Source: an uncultured Lachnospiraceae bacterium (lineage in GTDB: Bacteria; Bacillota; Clostridia; Lachnospirales; Lachnospiraceae). Taken from it: a stretch of 20,010 nt of DNA. The stretch is taken from NCBI GenBank assembly GCA_910578555.1, contig CAJTPS010000036.1:1-20010 (forward strand), written 5' to 3'. Under the pieces are notes generated by a model. The model was not told the DNA's origin. It saw only the letters and a list, made by a program, of their open reading frames with translations, and made no database searches. The position numbers were made by a program, and so were the translations under genes. Below are positions 1 to 7,920 of the stretch, one piece after another (within the stretch, counting starts at the first letter, position 1; every line of letters starts with the position of its first letter).

Positions 1-50
1 GATTTTGAAAGCACAATGACAAACTTGACAGATTGGAGGGAATATGTTTC

Positions 51-281
51 ATGGAAAAACTTATTACACGAAAAGAAGCTGCGGAGATTTTGGGAATCAG
101 TATTGCCACATTGGATGCGGCTCGTAACAACGGTCTGATTGCCTATGTTCAGTATGTGCAGAATGGCTGTGTGTATTTTACTGCGGCGGGCCTTCAGGAG
201 TATATCGCAAAATGTACCCATAGGGCAAAGCCTGCGGACAAGAGCGCGACTTACCGCAAACCGCGAAGTGCCAGAACATGA
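51..281 (+). CDS. Excisionase-like small helix-turn-helix protein
   Basis: This is a 76-residue protein with a MerR/excisionase-type helix-turn-helix near its N-terminus (ITRKEAAEILGIS, then a recognition-helix-like segment), followed by a short wing-like stretch and a basic tail. Proteins of this size and shape directly upstream of a tyrosine integrase usually act as Xis, the directionality factor that bends DNA at the attachment site for excision. The ATG at 51 is preferred because GGAGGG at 35-40 lies ten bases upstream; a TTG at 33 in the same frame would overlap that site. It sits 85 bp upstream of the first integrase remnant, the usual xis-int order. It appears intact although the integrases are broken. 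It could instead be a transcriptional regulator of the element. Confidence 0.72.
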   Translation: MEKLITRKEAAEILGISIATLDAARNNGLIAYVQYVQNGCVYFTAAGLQEYIAKCTHRAKPADKSATYRKPRSART

Positions 282-366
282 CCCATTCCGTATCCTTGCT
301 GGAATCCCGTATATCTGATAAAACAAAGATACAGCGCTGGAGATTATTTTTTAGGAGGTGACGGAA

Positions 367-1577
367 TTGGCAAAAAGAAAAAGGGCAATTCCTCAATATG
401 GTACAGTTGAACTTAACGGTATTGAATATTACAGAACGAGGATTCAGGACGCAGACGGAAAATTGGTGGCTCTTTATGCAAGAACACCCGAAGGATTATA
501 TGATAAGGAACTGAGGCGTTAGAGCAGATTGACAACGCCACTTTCCGGAGAAAATCGCCTACTGTTGCTGAATATTGCGAAAAGTGGCTGCTGATGCAGT
601 CGGTTCATATTCGTGCCACCACTCTGACCGATTATACATCCAAAATACAGCGGCATATTATCAAAGAACTGGGACAGAAGCGAATGGCGGATGTAACGCT
701 GGATGACATTCAGCTGGCTCTTGTTCCTGTTTCCCAAAAATCTGCTTCGGTTTATAAGTCTGTGGTGATTCTTTATAAGTCCATTTTTCGGGCGGCGAAG
801 GAAAGCCATGTGATTGATGAAAATCCAACGATATATCTGGATTCAAAGGGCGGCGTTCCCCAGGAGGAAAGGCAGGCTTTGACAGATGAACAAGCAGAAC
901 GACTTTTAGACGCGATCCGGGGTTTACCCCCATATGTGTTTGTTATGATTGGCTTATATGCCGGGTTGCGGCGGGAAGAAATTCTTGCGTTACAATGGGA
1001 TTCTGTATATTTGGATACGGACACCCCATATCTAACGGTAAGACGGGCATGGCACACAGAGCATAACAGGCCGGTTATTCTCACCGATTTAAAAACAAAA
1101 GCGGCAGAGAGAAACATTCCCCTCCCCGTTTGTCTGGCAGAGTGCTTAAAGGCGGCAAAGGCAATCTCCACTTCGGACTATGTAGTTGCCAATCGAGATG
1201 GTGAACCACTGTCGTATACACAGTTCAAGCGGCTTTGGCAGTATATTGTTACCAGAACAGTTAAGGAACGCTCCTATTACCGGTATGAAGATGGAAAGCG
1301 CATAAAGCATACAGTCACACCGGTTCTTGGAGAAAAAGCGGCCCATAATGGCAGAGTAGTTTACAGCCTGGATTTTGAAGTGACGCCGCACCAGCTACGA
1401 CATACTTATATCACAAATCTGATTCATTCATCGGTGGACCCCAAAACGGTCCAATACCTGGCAGGCCATGAGAGCAGCAAAATCACTATGGATATTTACG
1501 CCAAGGTCAAATACAACAGGCCAGATCAGCTTGTAAGAACTATGGGCAGTGCTTTCGCCCAATGGGAAGCTGTATAA
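367..1577 (+). pseudogene. Tyrosine recombinase (integrase), copy 1, frameshifted
   Basis: The reading frame opens at TTG 367 behind a strong AGGAGG (353-358) and encodes the N-terminal DNA-binding part seen in ICE and phage integrases (QYGTV, then YYRTRIQDADG). It hits TAG at 520-522. The family sequence continues in another frame from about 513 (codons EAL, then PTVAEYCEKW) to 1577. Aligning it with copy 2 shows that one missing base near 511-512 restores a continuous protein. The C-terminal half keeps the tyrosine recombinase residues: Arg in GLRREE, HQLRH, LAGHE and the Tyr of MDIYAKV. In an intact element it would catalyse site-specific integration and excision. From the sequence alone a sequencing error cannot be excluded. 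A separate start at ATG 594 would give only the core-binding and catalytic part without the arm-binding domain. Confidence 0.85.
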
Positions 1578-1597
1578 GATTAAAACTGAAAACAGAC

Positions 1598-1632
1598 AAA
1601 AAGCGAGGCAAGGCTGTCTCGCTTTTTGTTTT
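1598..1632 (+). terminator. Intrinsic terminator after integrase copy 1
   Basis: A perfect 10-bp stem (1598-1607 with 1618-1627, arms AAAAAGCGAG and CTCGCTTTTT) encloses a 10-base loop and is followed by further T residues. It lies 20 bases after the integrase copy 1 stop. This is a classical Rho-independent terminator, and it shows that copy 1 and copy 2 belonged to separate transcription units. Confidence 0.85.
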
Positions 1633-1724
1633 AGGCTGGCCGTATCTTTGATTAAATTGGGACTTTCTGATAAAAAGAGAGTGTAAGTACATAGGCTGCA
1701 CATTTCAAGAAAGGAAGGTCCAAG

Positions 1725-2936
1725 ATGGCTAAAAAGAAAACAACAATACCTCAATACGGAACAGTCATGCGAAAGGGAGTACAGTATTACCGGACACGGA
1801 TTCTGGATGCTGATGGGAAACAGGTGAGCTTATACGCAACCACCTGCGAAGAATTGTATGAAAAGCAGGCAGAGGCAAAACGTCAGGTGGAGGAGATAAT
1901 CTTTCATCGGGAACATCCTACAGTTGCAGAGTATTGTGAGAAGTGGTTGCTGATGCAGTCTGCCAAGGTGTCCGCTGCCACATTGAAGGGTTAAACTTCC
2001 AATATGAATAATTACATCATCAAGCCTATGGGCGATATGTATATGGAGGAAGTAACGGCAGATGACATTCGGCTGGCACTTGTGCCAATGTCAAAAAAAT
2101 CTGCGGGTTTGTATAATACGGTAAATATGCTCATTAAATGCATTTTCTATTCGGCAGAGCGTAGCCAATTACTTCAACATAACCCTTGCGTGGGAATCTC
2201 ATCAAAGGGCGGAAAGCCGATACAGAAAAAAGAGGCACTGACAGATCAACAGGTAAAAGTGCTGCTGGATACAGTGAAAGGACTTCCGCCACAACTCTTT
2301 GTTATGATCGGTCTGTATTCGGGCCTGCGCCGGGAAGAAGCACTTGCCTTGCAATGGGATTGTGTTTTTCTGGATGCACCCACACCATATATCTCTGTGC
2401 GGCGGGCATGGCGCACAGAACATAACAGGCCAGTGATTTCCACCACATTGAAAACGAAAGCAGCTCGAAGGGACATACCGATTCCCAAATGTCTGGCGGA
2501 CTACCTGCGGGAAGTCAAAGAAACCTCTGCATCAGAATATGTGATTTCCGACAGCAACGGGGAACCGTTATCCGCATCGCAGTTTCAAAGGGTATGGCAG
2601 TATGTGGTGGTTCGCTCTACCCAGGCGCGCAACTATTATAAATATGTAAATGGGCAGAGCATTAAGTATACTGTCACACCGGCGCTGGGGATGACACAGA
2701 AAAACAACCCCAAGATTCAATATACACTGGATTTCCATGTGACGCCACATTTGCTGCGCCATACCTATATCACCAACTTGCTGTATTCCGGTGTTGACCC
2801 TAAGACGGTTCAGTACCTTGCCGGACATGAAAATAGCAAAACAACTATGGACATCTATGCAAAGGTGAAGTATAATAAGCCAGAGGAACTTTTTGCGGTG
2901 GTGAACGGGGCATTTCATCAGGCATTTTCCAGTTAA
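1725..2936 (+). pseudogene. Tyrosine recombinase (integrase), copy 2, nonsense mutation
   Basis: This second integrase gene starts at ATG 1725 behind GGAAGG (about 1712-1717) and has the same layout as copy 1: N-terminal arm-binding part (IPQYGTV, YYRTRILDADG), core-binding part, and catalytic domain with GLRREE, HLLRHTY, LAGHE and DIYAKV. TAA at 1992-1994 interrupts the frame, which then continues unshifted to 2936. Aligned with copy 1, the stop takes the place of the Tyr codon in TDYTSK, so one base change in a TAT or TAC codon explains it. The fragment from ATG 2004 lacks the arm-binding domain and part of the core-binding domain. The copies share long identical motifs (VDPKTVQYLAGHE) but differ throughout, so this is not a recent duplication. 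Two related elements inserted side by side, or an old tandem, would fit. Confidence 0.85.
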
Positions 2937-3113
2937 AATGCACCAATTTGTTTGGTTAAGGGATAGGACAACCAGTGGGGAGAAGTTCAAAAAAGCCCGA
3001 AAAATCAAGGAAAAACGGCACTAAGAGAATTTTAGTACGGTCTCAAGGCAGCGAGACGCGCACCGCAGTTCTCCAAGAGATAGGAATAAATTTATACAGA
3101 TGCAAGAGTATGG
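2937..3113. other. Gap after integrase copy 2; possible element end
   Basis: No gene is visible in this stretch. In elements of this kind the attachment site usually lies just outside the integrase gene, so the chromosome junction could be here. I could not find a repeat elsewhere in the window that would mark the core site; its partner would lie upstream of base 1. Confidence 0.3.
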
Positions 3114-3142
3114 ACTCCGCAGGTTTTCCTGCGGAGTTTTTG
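3114..3142 (+). terminator. Intrinsic terminator closing the integrase region
   Basis: A perfect 10-bp GC-rich stem (3114-3123 with 3128-3137, ACTCCGCAGG and CCTGCGGAGT) has a TTTT loop and is followed by a T tract. It is a strong Rho-independent terminator in the plus direction. It probably ends transcripts from the mobile-element remnant before the methyltransferase gene. Confidence 0.88.
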
Positions 3143-3438
3143 TCTTAACTTTTCAGGAGATCAGGAATATAGCAAATTTAATTTAATACGGATTATGGAG
3201 GTGATTCTATAAATCATGATGGGTAAGTGACGGGAAACTAATAAATGCCATAGTTTTGGGGATTTTTGTATGGGCTTTAGCCTGTTGAAGACGTTGGAGT
3301 TTTTGAAACAATCAGCATATCACATGGTGCAGGCAATATGTCTGCCACTGGAGGAAAAACAGTAGTTTCCGTCAAAAAGATCCGGTTCATTTGCCTATAG
3401 ATAGCATCCGGTTTCTTGTGCTTTTCCCGAAAATAATG
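3143..3438. other. Intergenic stretch without a recognised gene
   Basis: About 300 bases separate the terminator from the methyltransferase promoter. A GGAGGTGATT sequence near 3198 is followed only by a three-codon frame (ATG ATG or ATG GGT AAG TGA). A short open stretch around 3270-3371 could be gene debris but matches nothing I recognise. ATCCGGTT occurs twice, near 3380 and 3408, as a direct repeat. No strong hairpin was seen. Confidence 0.4.
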
Positions 3439-3466
3439 TTGCTAATTTGTATTGAAATGGTATAAT
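3439..3466 (+). promoter_or_regulatory. Sigma-A-like promoter of the methyltransferase gene
   Basis: TTGCTA at 3439-3444 and a perfect TATAAT at 3461-3466 are separated by 16 bases. The predicted start point is near 3473, about 50 bases ahead of the GTG start at 3525. No repressor site is obvious. Confidence 0.65.
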
Positions 3467-3524
3467 TAAGGGATAAAGTGTCCAATAATGGAAGAAAAAC
3501 GTTGCATAAGGCGGAGAGAGTGAA

Positions 3525-5666
3525 GTGAAATATTCGGCGACCCGGTTGGCAGAAAAGCTTGGCATATCGAGATCTTATTTATATTATCTGAAAGATAGCG
3601 GCGCAGTTAAGCCGGAAACGGATGAGAACGGCAGGATTGTGTGGAACGATGCAGTCTATGATCAGGTGAAAGAGTATATTGAGAAGAATCAGGCTGCGGA
3701 GAAGCCTGAGGAGGAGGCACTGCCGTATAAGACGATTCGGATCAACAACAGACGTTATCTGGGCAATAAATATAAGTTATTGCCTTTTATCACCAGTATT
3801 GCAGAGAGAGAATGCCGCAATATTAATACGGTGGCGGATATATTTGCGGGGACAGGCGCTGTTGCATCCGCTTTTACCGATAAGAAACTGATTACCAATG
3901 ATATTATGTACAGTAATTACATTTGTCATTTGGCATGGTTCGGTACCGAAAGTTATTCCGAAGAAAAGATTATTGATCTGATTTCGGCATATAATATGCA
4001 GCAGGTGGAGCAGGATAATTACATGAGCGAGCATTTCGCTGACACTTTTTTCTCGAGGGAGGACTGCAGGAAGATCGGATATATCAGACAGGATATAGAG
4101 GATAGATTCCGGGCGGGACAGGTGAATGGCAGAGAGCGGGCGCTTGTGATCACTTCGCTTTTATATGCGATGGATAAGATTGCCAATACCTGTGGCCATT
4201 ACGATGCGTATAGACAGGGCGTCTCGTTTGAGCGGCATCTTGAACTGGCGGTGCCGCAGCCGGATCCTGACCTGAATGAACACAATGTGTGTTACAATAC
4301 GGACACCAATGCGCTGGCGGCGAGGATAGAGGCGGATCTGGTATATATCGACCCGCCGTACAATTCCAGGCAATACTGTGATGCGTATCATCTGCTGGAG
4401 AATGTGGCGCGGTGGGAGAAACCGGAGGTGTTCGGGGTTGCAAGGAAAATGGACAGAACTGCATTAAAGAGTGATTACTGTACCAGAAAAGCGGCGGCGG
4501 CGTTCGAGTCATTGATCGATTCTGTCCATGCGAGGTACATTCTTCTTTCCTATAATAATATGGCGGAGAAGGGGAATGACCGCTCCAACGCGCGGATCAG
4601 CGATGATGACATCATGCGCATCCTGCATAAAAAGGGAACTGTAAAGGTATTTTCGGAGGACTACAAGCCCTTTTCCACCGGCAAGTCCGATATTCAGGAA
4701 AATCAGGAACGGCTTTTTTTGTGTATTTGTCATGGACAACCCAAAGTGGTTATTCCGTCTGCCCTGAACTATACCGGGGGAAAATATAAACTGCTGCCGC
4801 AGATCCTGCCTCTTTTTCCGGAAAATGTGGATCAGGCAGTAGACCTGTTCTGCGGCGGCTGTAATGTGGGCATCAATCTAAACTGCAGCAAAGTGCGGTT
4901 TAATGATGGCAACGGCTATTTGATCGGGCTCCTGAACACATTGCAGCGGATGCCGTCGGAAGCCGTGTTTTCCTGGCTGTTCGAAGCCATTGATCGGTAT
5001 GGTCTTTCACTTTCCTGCAGGAACGGATATGAATATTACGGTTGTGAAAGCTCTACGGGCTTAGGCAGATATAATGCAAAAGGATATTACAGGCTGCGGA
5101 AGGATTTTAACAACCGGAAGAATAAAGATAACGAGTATTATCTCATGCTGTATCTGTTGATTGTATATGCCTTTAACAATCAGCTGCGTTTTAACCGAAA
5201 AGGGGAGTTTAATCTGCCGGTTGGCAAGCGGGATTTTAATATTAAGATGCAGGGGAAGCTGGCAGATTTTCTGGACAGATTGAAGAGTGGGGACTATCGG
5301 TTTACCAGCGGGGATTTTCGGAATGTGGAACTGGACGGGTTTACAGGGCAGAGCTTCTTCTATGCAGACCCGCCCTATCTGATCACCTGCGCGACTTATA
5401 ATGAGCAGGGCGGCTGGACGGAAGAGGATGAGCGGGATCTGCTGGAGTATCTGGAGGAACTGGACAGGCGGGGGATTCGCTTCGCCTTATCCAATGTGCT
5501 GCAAAGCAAAGGCAAGCGCAACGATATTCTGTCGGACTGGATAGAGAGAAATCCCCGGTTCACAGCGGTTCGTTTATGTTATGATTATTCCAATTCCAGC
5601 TACCATACACAGAGAAGTGATGTTACGGAGGAAGTGCTGGTGGTAAATTATCCGTGCAGGCAATGA
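3525..5666 (+). CDS. FokI-type double-domain adenine DNA methyltransferase with N-terminal HTH
   Basis: This 713-residue protein transfers methyl groups from S-adenosylmethionine to adenine N6 in DNA. Residues 1-50 form a MerR-like helix-turn-helix (ATRLAEKLGISRSYLYYL). The first D12-class methyltransferase domain spans about 70-400, with YLGNKYKLL at 78-86, SAM motif DIFAGTG at 105-111 and catalytic DPPY at 276-279. A second, different D12 domain spans about 410-710, with TGGKYK at 417-422, DLFCGG at 440-445 and DPPY at 615-618. This fused arrangement is known from M.FokI and relatives, where each half methylates one strand of an asymmetric site. The start is GTG 3525 behind GGAGAGAG. Both active sites look intact. 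No restriction endonuclease lies beside it, so here it is an orphan or solitary methyltransferase. Placement next to integrase remnants suggests acquisition by transfer. The recognition sequence cannot be told from this window. Confidence 0.9.
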   Translation: MKYSATRLAEKLGISRSYLYYLKDSGAVKPETDENGRIVWNDAVYDQVKEYIEKNQAAEKPEEEALPYKTIRINNRRYLGNKYKLLPFITSIAERECRNINTVADIFAGTGAVASAFTDKKLITNDIMYSNYICHLAWFGTESYSEEKIIDLISAYNMQQVEQDNYMSEHFADTFFSREDCRKIGYIRQDIEDRFRAGQVNGRERALVITSLLYAMDKIANTCGHYDAYRQGVSFERHLELAVPQPDPDLNEHNVCYNTDTNALAARIEADLVYIDPPYNSRQYCDAYHLLENVARWEKPEVFGVARKMDRTALKSDYCTRKAAAAFESLIDSVHARYILLSYNNMAEKGNDRSNARISDDDIMRILHKKGTVKVFSEDYKPFSTGKSDIQENQERLFLCICHGQPKVVIPSALNYTGGKYKLLPQILPLFPENVDQAVDLFCGGCNVGINLNCSKVRFNDGNGYLIGLLNTLQRMPSEAVFSWLFEAIDRYGLSLSCRNGYEYYGCESSTGLGRYNAKGYYRLRKDFNNRKNKDNEYYLMLYLLIVYAFNNQLRFNRKGEFNLPVGKRDFNIKMQGKLADFLDRLKSGDYRFTSGDFRNVELDGFTGQSFFYADPPYLITCATYNEQGGWTEEDERDLLEYLEELDRRGIRFALSNVLQSKGKRNDILSDWIERNPRFTAVRLCYDYSNSSYHTQRSDVTEEVLVVNYPCRQ

Positions 5667-5714
5667 GGCAGGCGGCTGTGAAGCAGACATCCGGTGAATA
5701 TGAAGCAATGCAGT

Positions 5715-6461
5715 CTATGTCCAGGCGCCGTCCAATGTGATGACCTGACCGGTCAAATAATCGGGGGCATGAAGCATAGAAACGACCATTTGCGCTACTT
5801 CTTCCGGCTGACCGATCCGGTCGGCAGGTATTTCGCTTCTCAACGATTCCAGATCTTCTTCGGTGAAGCAGCGATTCATATCGGTATCAATCACGCCGCA
5901 GGCAATGGCGTTGACCTGAATGCCGCTGGGAGCCAGTTCCCTGGCGAGCGCTTTGGTGAAACTGTTGACGCCGCCTTTGGAAGCGGAATAGGCGGTTTCC
6001 ATGGAGGCGCCTACGCTGCCCCATACGGAGGAAATGTTGATGATCTTTCCGCAGTGGTTATGCAGCATGAGCGGCACTGCCAGACGGCTTGTGTAGAAGA
6101 TCGAATCGAGATTCGTCTGCATGATCCGATGCCAGTCGTCCACAGACATTTCATGCAGCAGTCCGACATAGGAGACTCCGGCGTTATTGACCAGTACGTC
6201 CAATGCGTTGATCTGTGTGAATATGTTTTCCACGTCATCCGGCTTTCCGACGTCTGCCATGATCGGCATACAGCGGATACCGTGTGCTCCGGAGAGACGA
6301 TTGGCTAATGTGGTCAATCTGTCGGCGGACTGTTTACAGACCAGATAGAGGTGATAGCCTTCCCTTGCCAGAGCTTCGGCGACTGCGCAGCCGATTCCAC
6401 GGGAAGCGCCTGTGACCAGTGCATATTTCGGATTGCAGGAAGCGGTTTCCTTTTGAGTCAT
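5715..6461 (-). CDS. Short-chain dehydrogenase/reductase, FabG-like
   Basis: This is a 248-residue classical SDR oxidoreductase. It has the NAD(P)-binding TGASRGIG at 17-24, NNAG at 92-95, and the catalytic tetrad Asn117, Ser145, Tyr158 and Lys162 with normal spacing. The C-terminal part (PADRIGQPEEVA, then YLTGQVITLDGA) is typical of 3-oxoacyl-ACP reductases of the FabG type, so NADPH-dependent reduction of a 3-oxoacyl thioester is the likely reaction. No other fatty acid synthesis gene is nearby, so a different carbonyl substrate is possible. The start is ATG 6461 (minus strand) behind AGAAAGGA; the longer open frame upstream reads into the 64-bp repeats and is rejected. It converges with the methyltransferase gene, 48 bp apart and without a visible terminator, and diverges from the thioredoxin reductase gene. 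Confidence 0.88.
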   Translation of the reverse strand: MTQKETASCNPKYALVTGASRGIGCAVAEALAREGYHLYLVCKQSADRLTTLANRLSGAHGIRCMPIMADVGKPDDVENIFTQINALDVLVNNAGVSYVGLLHEMSVDDWHRIMQTNLDSIFYTSRLAVPLMLHNHCGKIINISSVWGSVGASMETAYSASKGGVNSFTKALARELAPSGIQVNAIACGVIDTDMNRCFTEEDLESLRSEIPADRIGQPEEVAQMVVSMLHAPDYLTGQVITLDGAWT

Positions 6462-6481
6462 GTTGGAAGAATCCTTTCTGT

Positions 6482-6638
6482 AAAGTAAATATGCGAAGCA
6501 AAGCAGGTTTCTTTCGGATATCCGAGTCCGCGAAGCGGAACTCGCAAAGTAAATATGCGAAGCAAAGCAGGTTTCTTTCGGATATCCGAGTCCGCGAAGC
6601 GGAACTCGCAAAGTAAATATGCGAAGCAAATTTACTTT
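6482..6638. repeat. Array A of a 64-bp palindromic repeat
   Basis: Two essentially identical 64-bp units start at 6482 and 6546; a third partial copy begins at 6610 and ends in an inverted half (AGCAAATTTACTTT). Each unit begins AAAGTAAATATGCGAAGCAA and contains three self-complementary parts: ATGCGAAGCA-type mini-hairpins, the palindrome CGGATATCCG, and GAGTCCGC-GAA-GCGGAACTC (one-base bulge). The array lies in the 5' leader of the SDR transcript and between the divergent SDR and thioredoxin reductase genes. A related array lies just after the latter gene. Confidence 0.9.
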
Positions 6639-6639
6639 T

Positions 6640-6667
6640 ATTATATAATGTTACAGAAAGAATGCAA
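6640..6667 (-). promoter_or_regulatory. Promoter for the SDR gene (minus strand)
   Basis: Read on the minus strand, TTGCAT (6667-6662) and TATAAT (6645-6640) are separated by 16 bases. Transcription would start near 6633, so the SDR message would carry a leader of about 170 bases made almost entirely of array A. A plus-strand TATAAT at 6644-6649 overlaps it but lacks a convincing -35 box. Confidence 0.55.
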
Positions 6668-6732
6668 AGAGAGTTTACAATTAATGGAGTAGTAATACAG
6701 GAGGCGCAAAACGCTTCGGAATGGAGGGAAAA

Positions 6733-7647
6733 ATGTATGATGTGATAATAATCGGTTCCGGACCGGCCGGACTTTCGGCGGCGGTATACGGCAGGCGTGC
6801 GGGACTTAATCTGCTGGTCATGGAAGAGAAACCGATGTGCGGCGGGCAGGTGCTGGATACCTATGAGGTGGACAATTATCTCGGACTGCCCGGCATAAAC
6901 GGGTTTGATATGGGAATGAAGTTCAAGGAACATGCTGATGGCATGGGCGTGGAATACAGGACGGCATCGGTTACGGCAGTCGCTGACCGCGGTCCGGTGA
7001 AGAGCGTGACGACAGCCGACGGGACAAATTATGAGGCCGGGGCGCTGATTCTTGCCGCAGGCGCACGGCATGCGCAGCTGGGGGCAGAAGGAGAGACACA
7101 GTTCCGGGGGCGGGGCGTATCGTACTGCGCGACCTGTGACGGCGCTTTCTTTAAGGGAAGGGATGTCGCGGTAGTCGGCGGCGGCGATGTGGCGGTGGAG
7201 GATGCCATCTACCTGGCGCGGATGTGCAGGCAGGTGTACCTGATTCACCGCAGGGACAGTCTGCGTGCGGCCGGAAGCCTGCAGGAGAAGCTTCGGCGCT
7301 GCGACAATGTGGAAGTGTTATGGAACAGGACGGTATCGGCGATCTGCGGCTCTGATCTGGTAGAATCCGTGAAACTGCGGCATGTGAACGAACAGACGGA
7401 GGAGATCCTGACAGTGGAAGGTGTGTTTATCGCAGTGGGCATGCAGCCTAATACGGCACCGTTTAGGGACTGCGTGCCCTGTGACGAGAAGGGGTATATT
7501 ATTGCGGGGGAGGACTGTGTGACGAAAGTACCGGGTATTCTGGCGGCGGGTGATATTCGTACCAAGCAGGTACGCCAGATCATCACCGCGGTTGCGGACG
7601 GCGCCTGTGCCATCGCATCGGCTGAGCGGTATCTGAATGCAGGATAA
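6733..7647 (+). CDS. trxB: Thioredoxin reductase
   Basis: This 304-residue flavoprotein uses NADPH to reduce thioredoxin in the cytoplasm. It shows the FAD-binding GSGPAG at 8-13, the redox-active CATC at 132-135 within the NADPH domain, the second nucleotide fold GGGDVA at 149-154, the basic HRRDSLRA at 172-179 expected for binding the NADPH phosphate, and the C-terminal FAD motif AAGDIRTK. Length and order match low-molecular-weight bacterial TrxB. ATG 6733 is chosen because GGAGGG at 6723-6728 precedes it; an in-frame ATG at 6721 would swallow that site and has its nearest AGGAGG (6699-6704) 16 bases away. No thioredoxin gene is adjacent. The gene is bracketed by two arrays of the same repeat. 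A ferredoxin- or flavin-linked reductase role is possible but less likely given the HRRD motif. Confidence 0.92.
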   Translation: MYDVIIIGSGPAGLSAAVYGRRAGLNLLVMEEKPMCGGQVLDTYEVDNYLGLPGINGFDMGMKFKEHADGMGVEYRTASVTAVADRGPVKSVTTADGTNYEAGALILAAGARHAQLGAEGETQFRGRGVSYCATCDGAFFKGRDVAVVGGGDVAVEDAIYLARMCRQVYLIHRRDSLRAAGSLQEKLRRCDNVEVLWNRTVSAICGSDLVESVKLRHVNEQTEEILTVEGVFIAVGMQPNTAPFRDCVPCDEKGYIIAGEDCVTKVPGILAAGDIRTKQVRQIITAVADGACAIASAERYLNAG

Positions 7648-7649
7648 TT

Positions 7650-7762
7650 TTTCGGATATCCGGGTCCATAAAGTAAATTTGCAAAGCAAAATGGGTTTCT
7701 TCCGGACGTTCGAGTCCGCGAAGCGGAACTCGCAAAGTAAATTTGCAAAGCAAATTTACTTT
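7650..7762. repeat. Array B of the 64-bp palindromic repeat
   Basis: This array begins within five bases of the trxB stop. It holds a truncated piece (TTCGGATATCCGGGTCC, 7651-7667), one full but diverged 64-bp unit (7670-7733), and a terminal half-unit with its inverted partner (7734-7762). The unit length equals that of array A, and the distal part CGAGTCCGCGAAGCGGAACT is identical. The first part reads TTTGCAAAGC where array A has TATGCGAAGC. Confidence 0.88.
7734..7762 (+). terminator. Perfect hairpin ending array B; probable trxB terminator
   Basis: AAAGTAAATTTGC (7734-7746) and GCAAATTTACTTT (7750-7762) form a perfect 13-bp stem with a three-base loop. Being symmetrical, it presents a T-rich side in both directions. 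It is the first strong hairpin after trxB that could stop transcription, but the T tract is part of the stem, so termination is inferred. Confidence 0.55.
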
Positions 7763-7850
7763 ATGTTAAATAGATATGAATTGTTTGTGAATTTCTGGAA
7801 AGTGCACAAGAAGTTGCGCAAATACGCGATTTTGATGGTATATGCTGTAG

Positions 7851-7879
7851 TTGACAAATCGTTTTTTCAATGTTATATT
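7851..7879 (+). promoter_or_regulatory. Strong promoter of the NlpC/P60 gene
   Basis: A consensus TTGACA (7851-7856) and TATATT (7874-7879) stand exactly 17 bases apart. Transcription would begin near 7886, about 35 bases before the ATG at 7921, which has GAGG at 7911-7914. Confidence 0.8.
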
Positions 7880-7920
7880 ATACACGAACTGTAACAATTT
7901 TGTAACAAATGAGGTAACAT

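Noticed and set aside
5667..5714. Bidirectional terminator between the converging methyltransferase and SDR genes
   Set aside because: No convincing inverted repeat was found in these 48 bases.
5694..6308. 204-codon open frame on the plus strand
   Set aside because: It lies opposite the SDR gene, whose motifs are all intact on the minus strand; no ribosome site or domain supports it.
6334..7248. 304-codon minus-strand frame crossing the repeats and trxB
   Set aside because: It reads antisense through trxB and through the 64-bp repeats, which is not compatible with a real conserved protein.
6482..7762. CRISPR array as an explanation of the 64-bp repeats
   Set aside because: The units are contiguous without unique spacers, and no cas gene is present.
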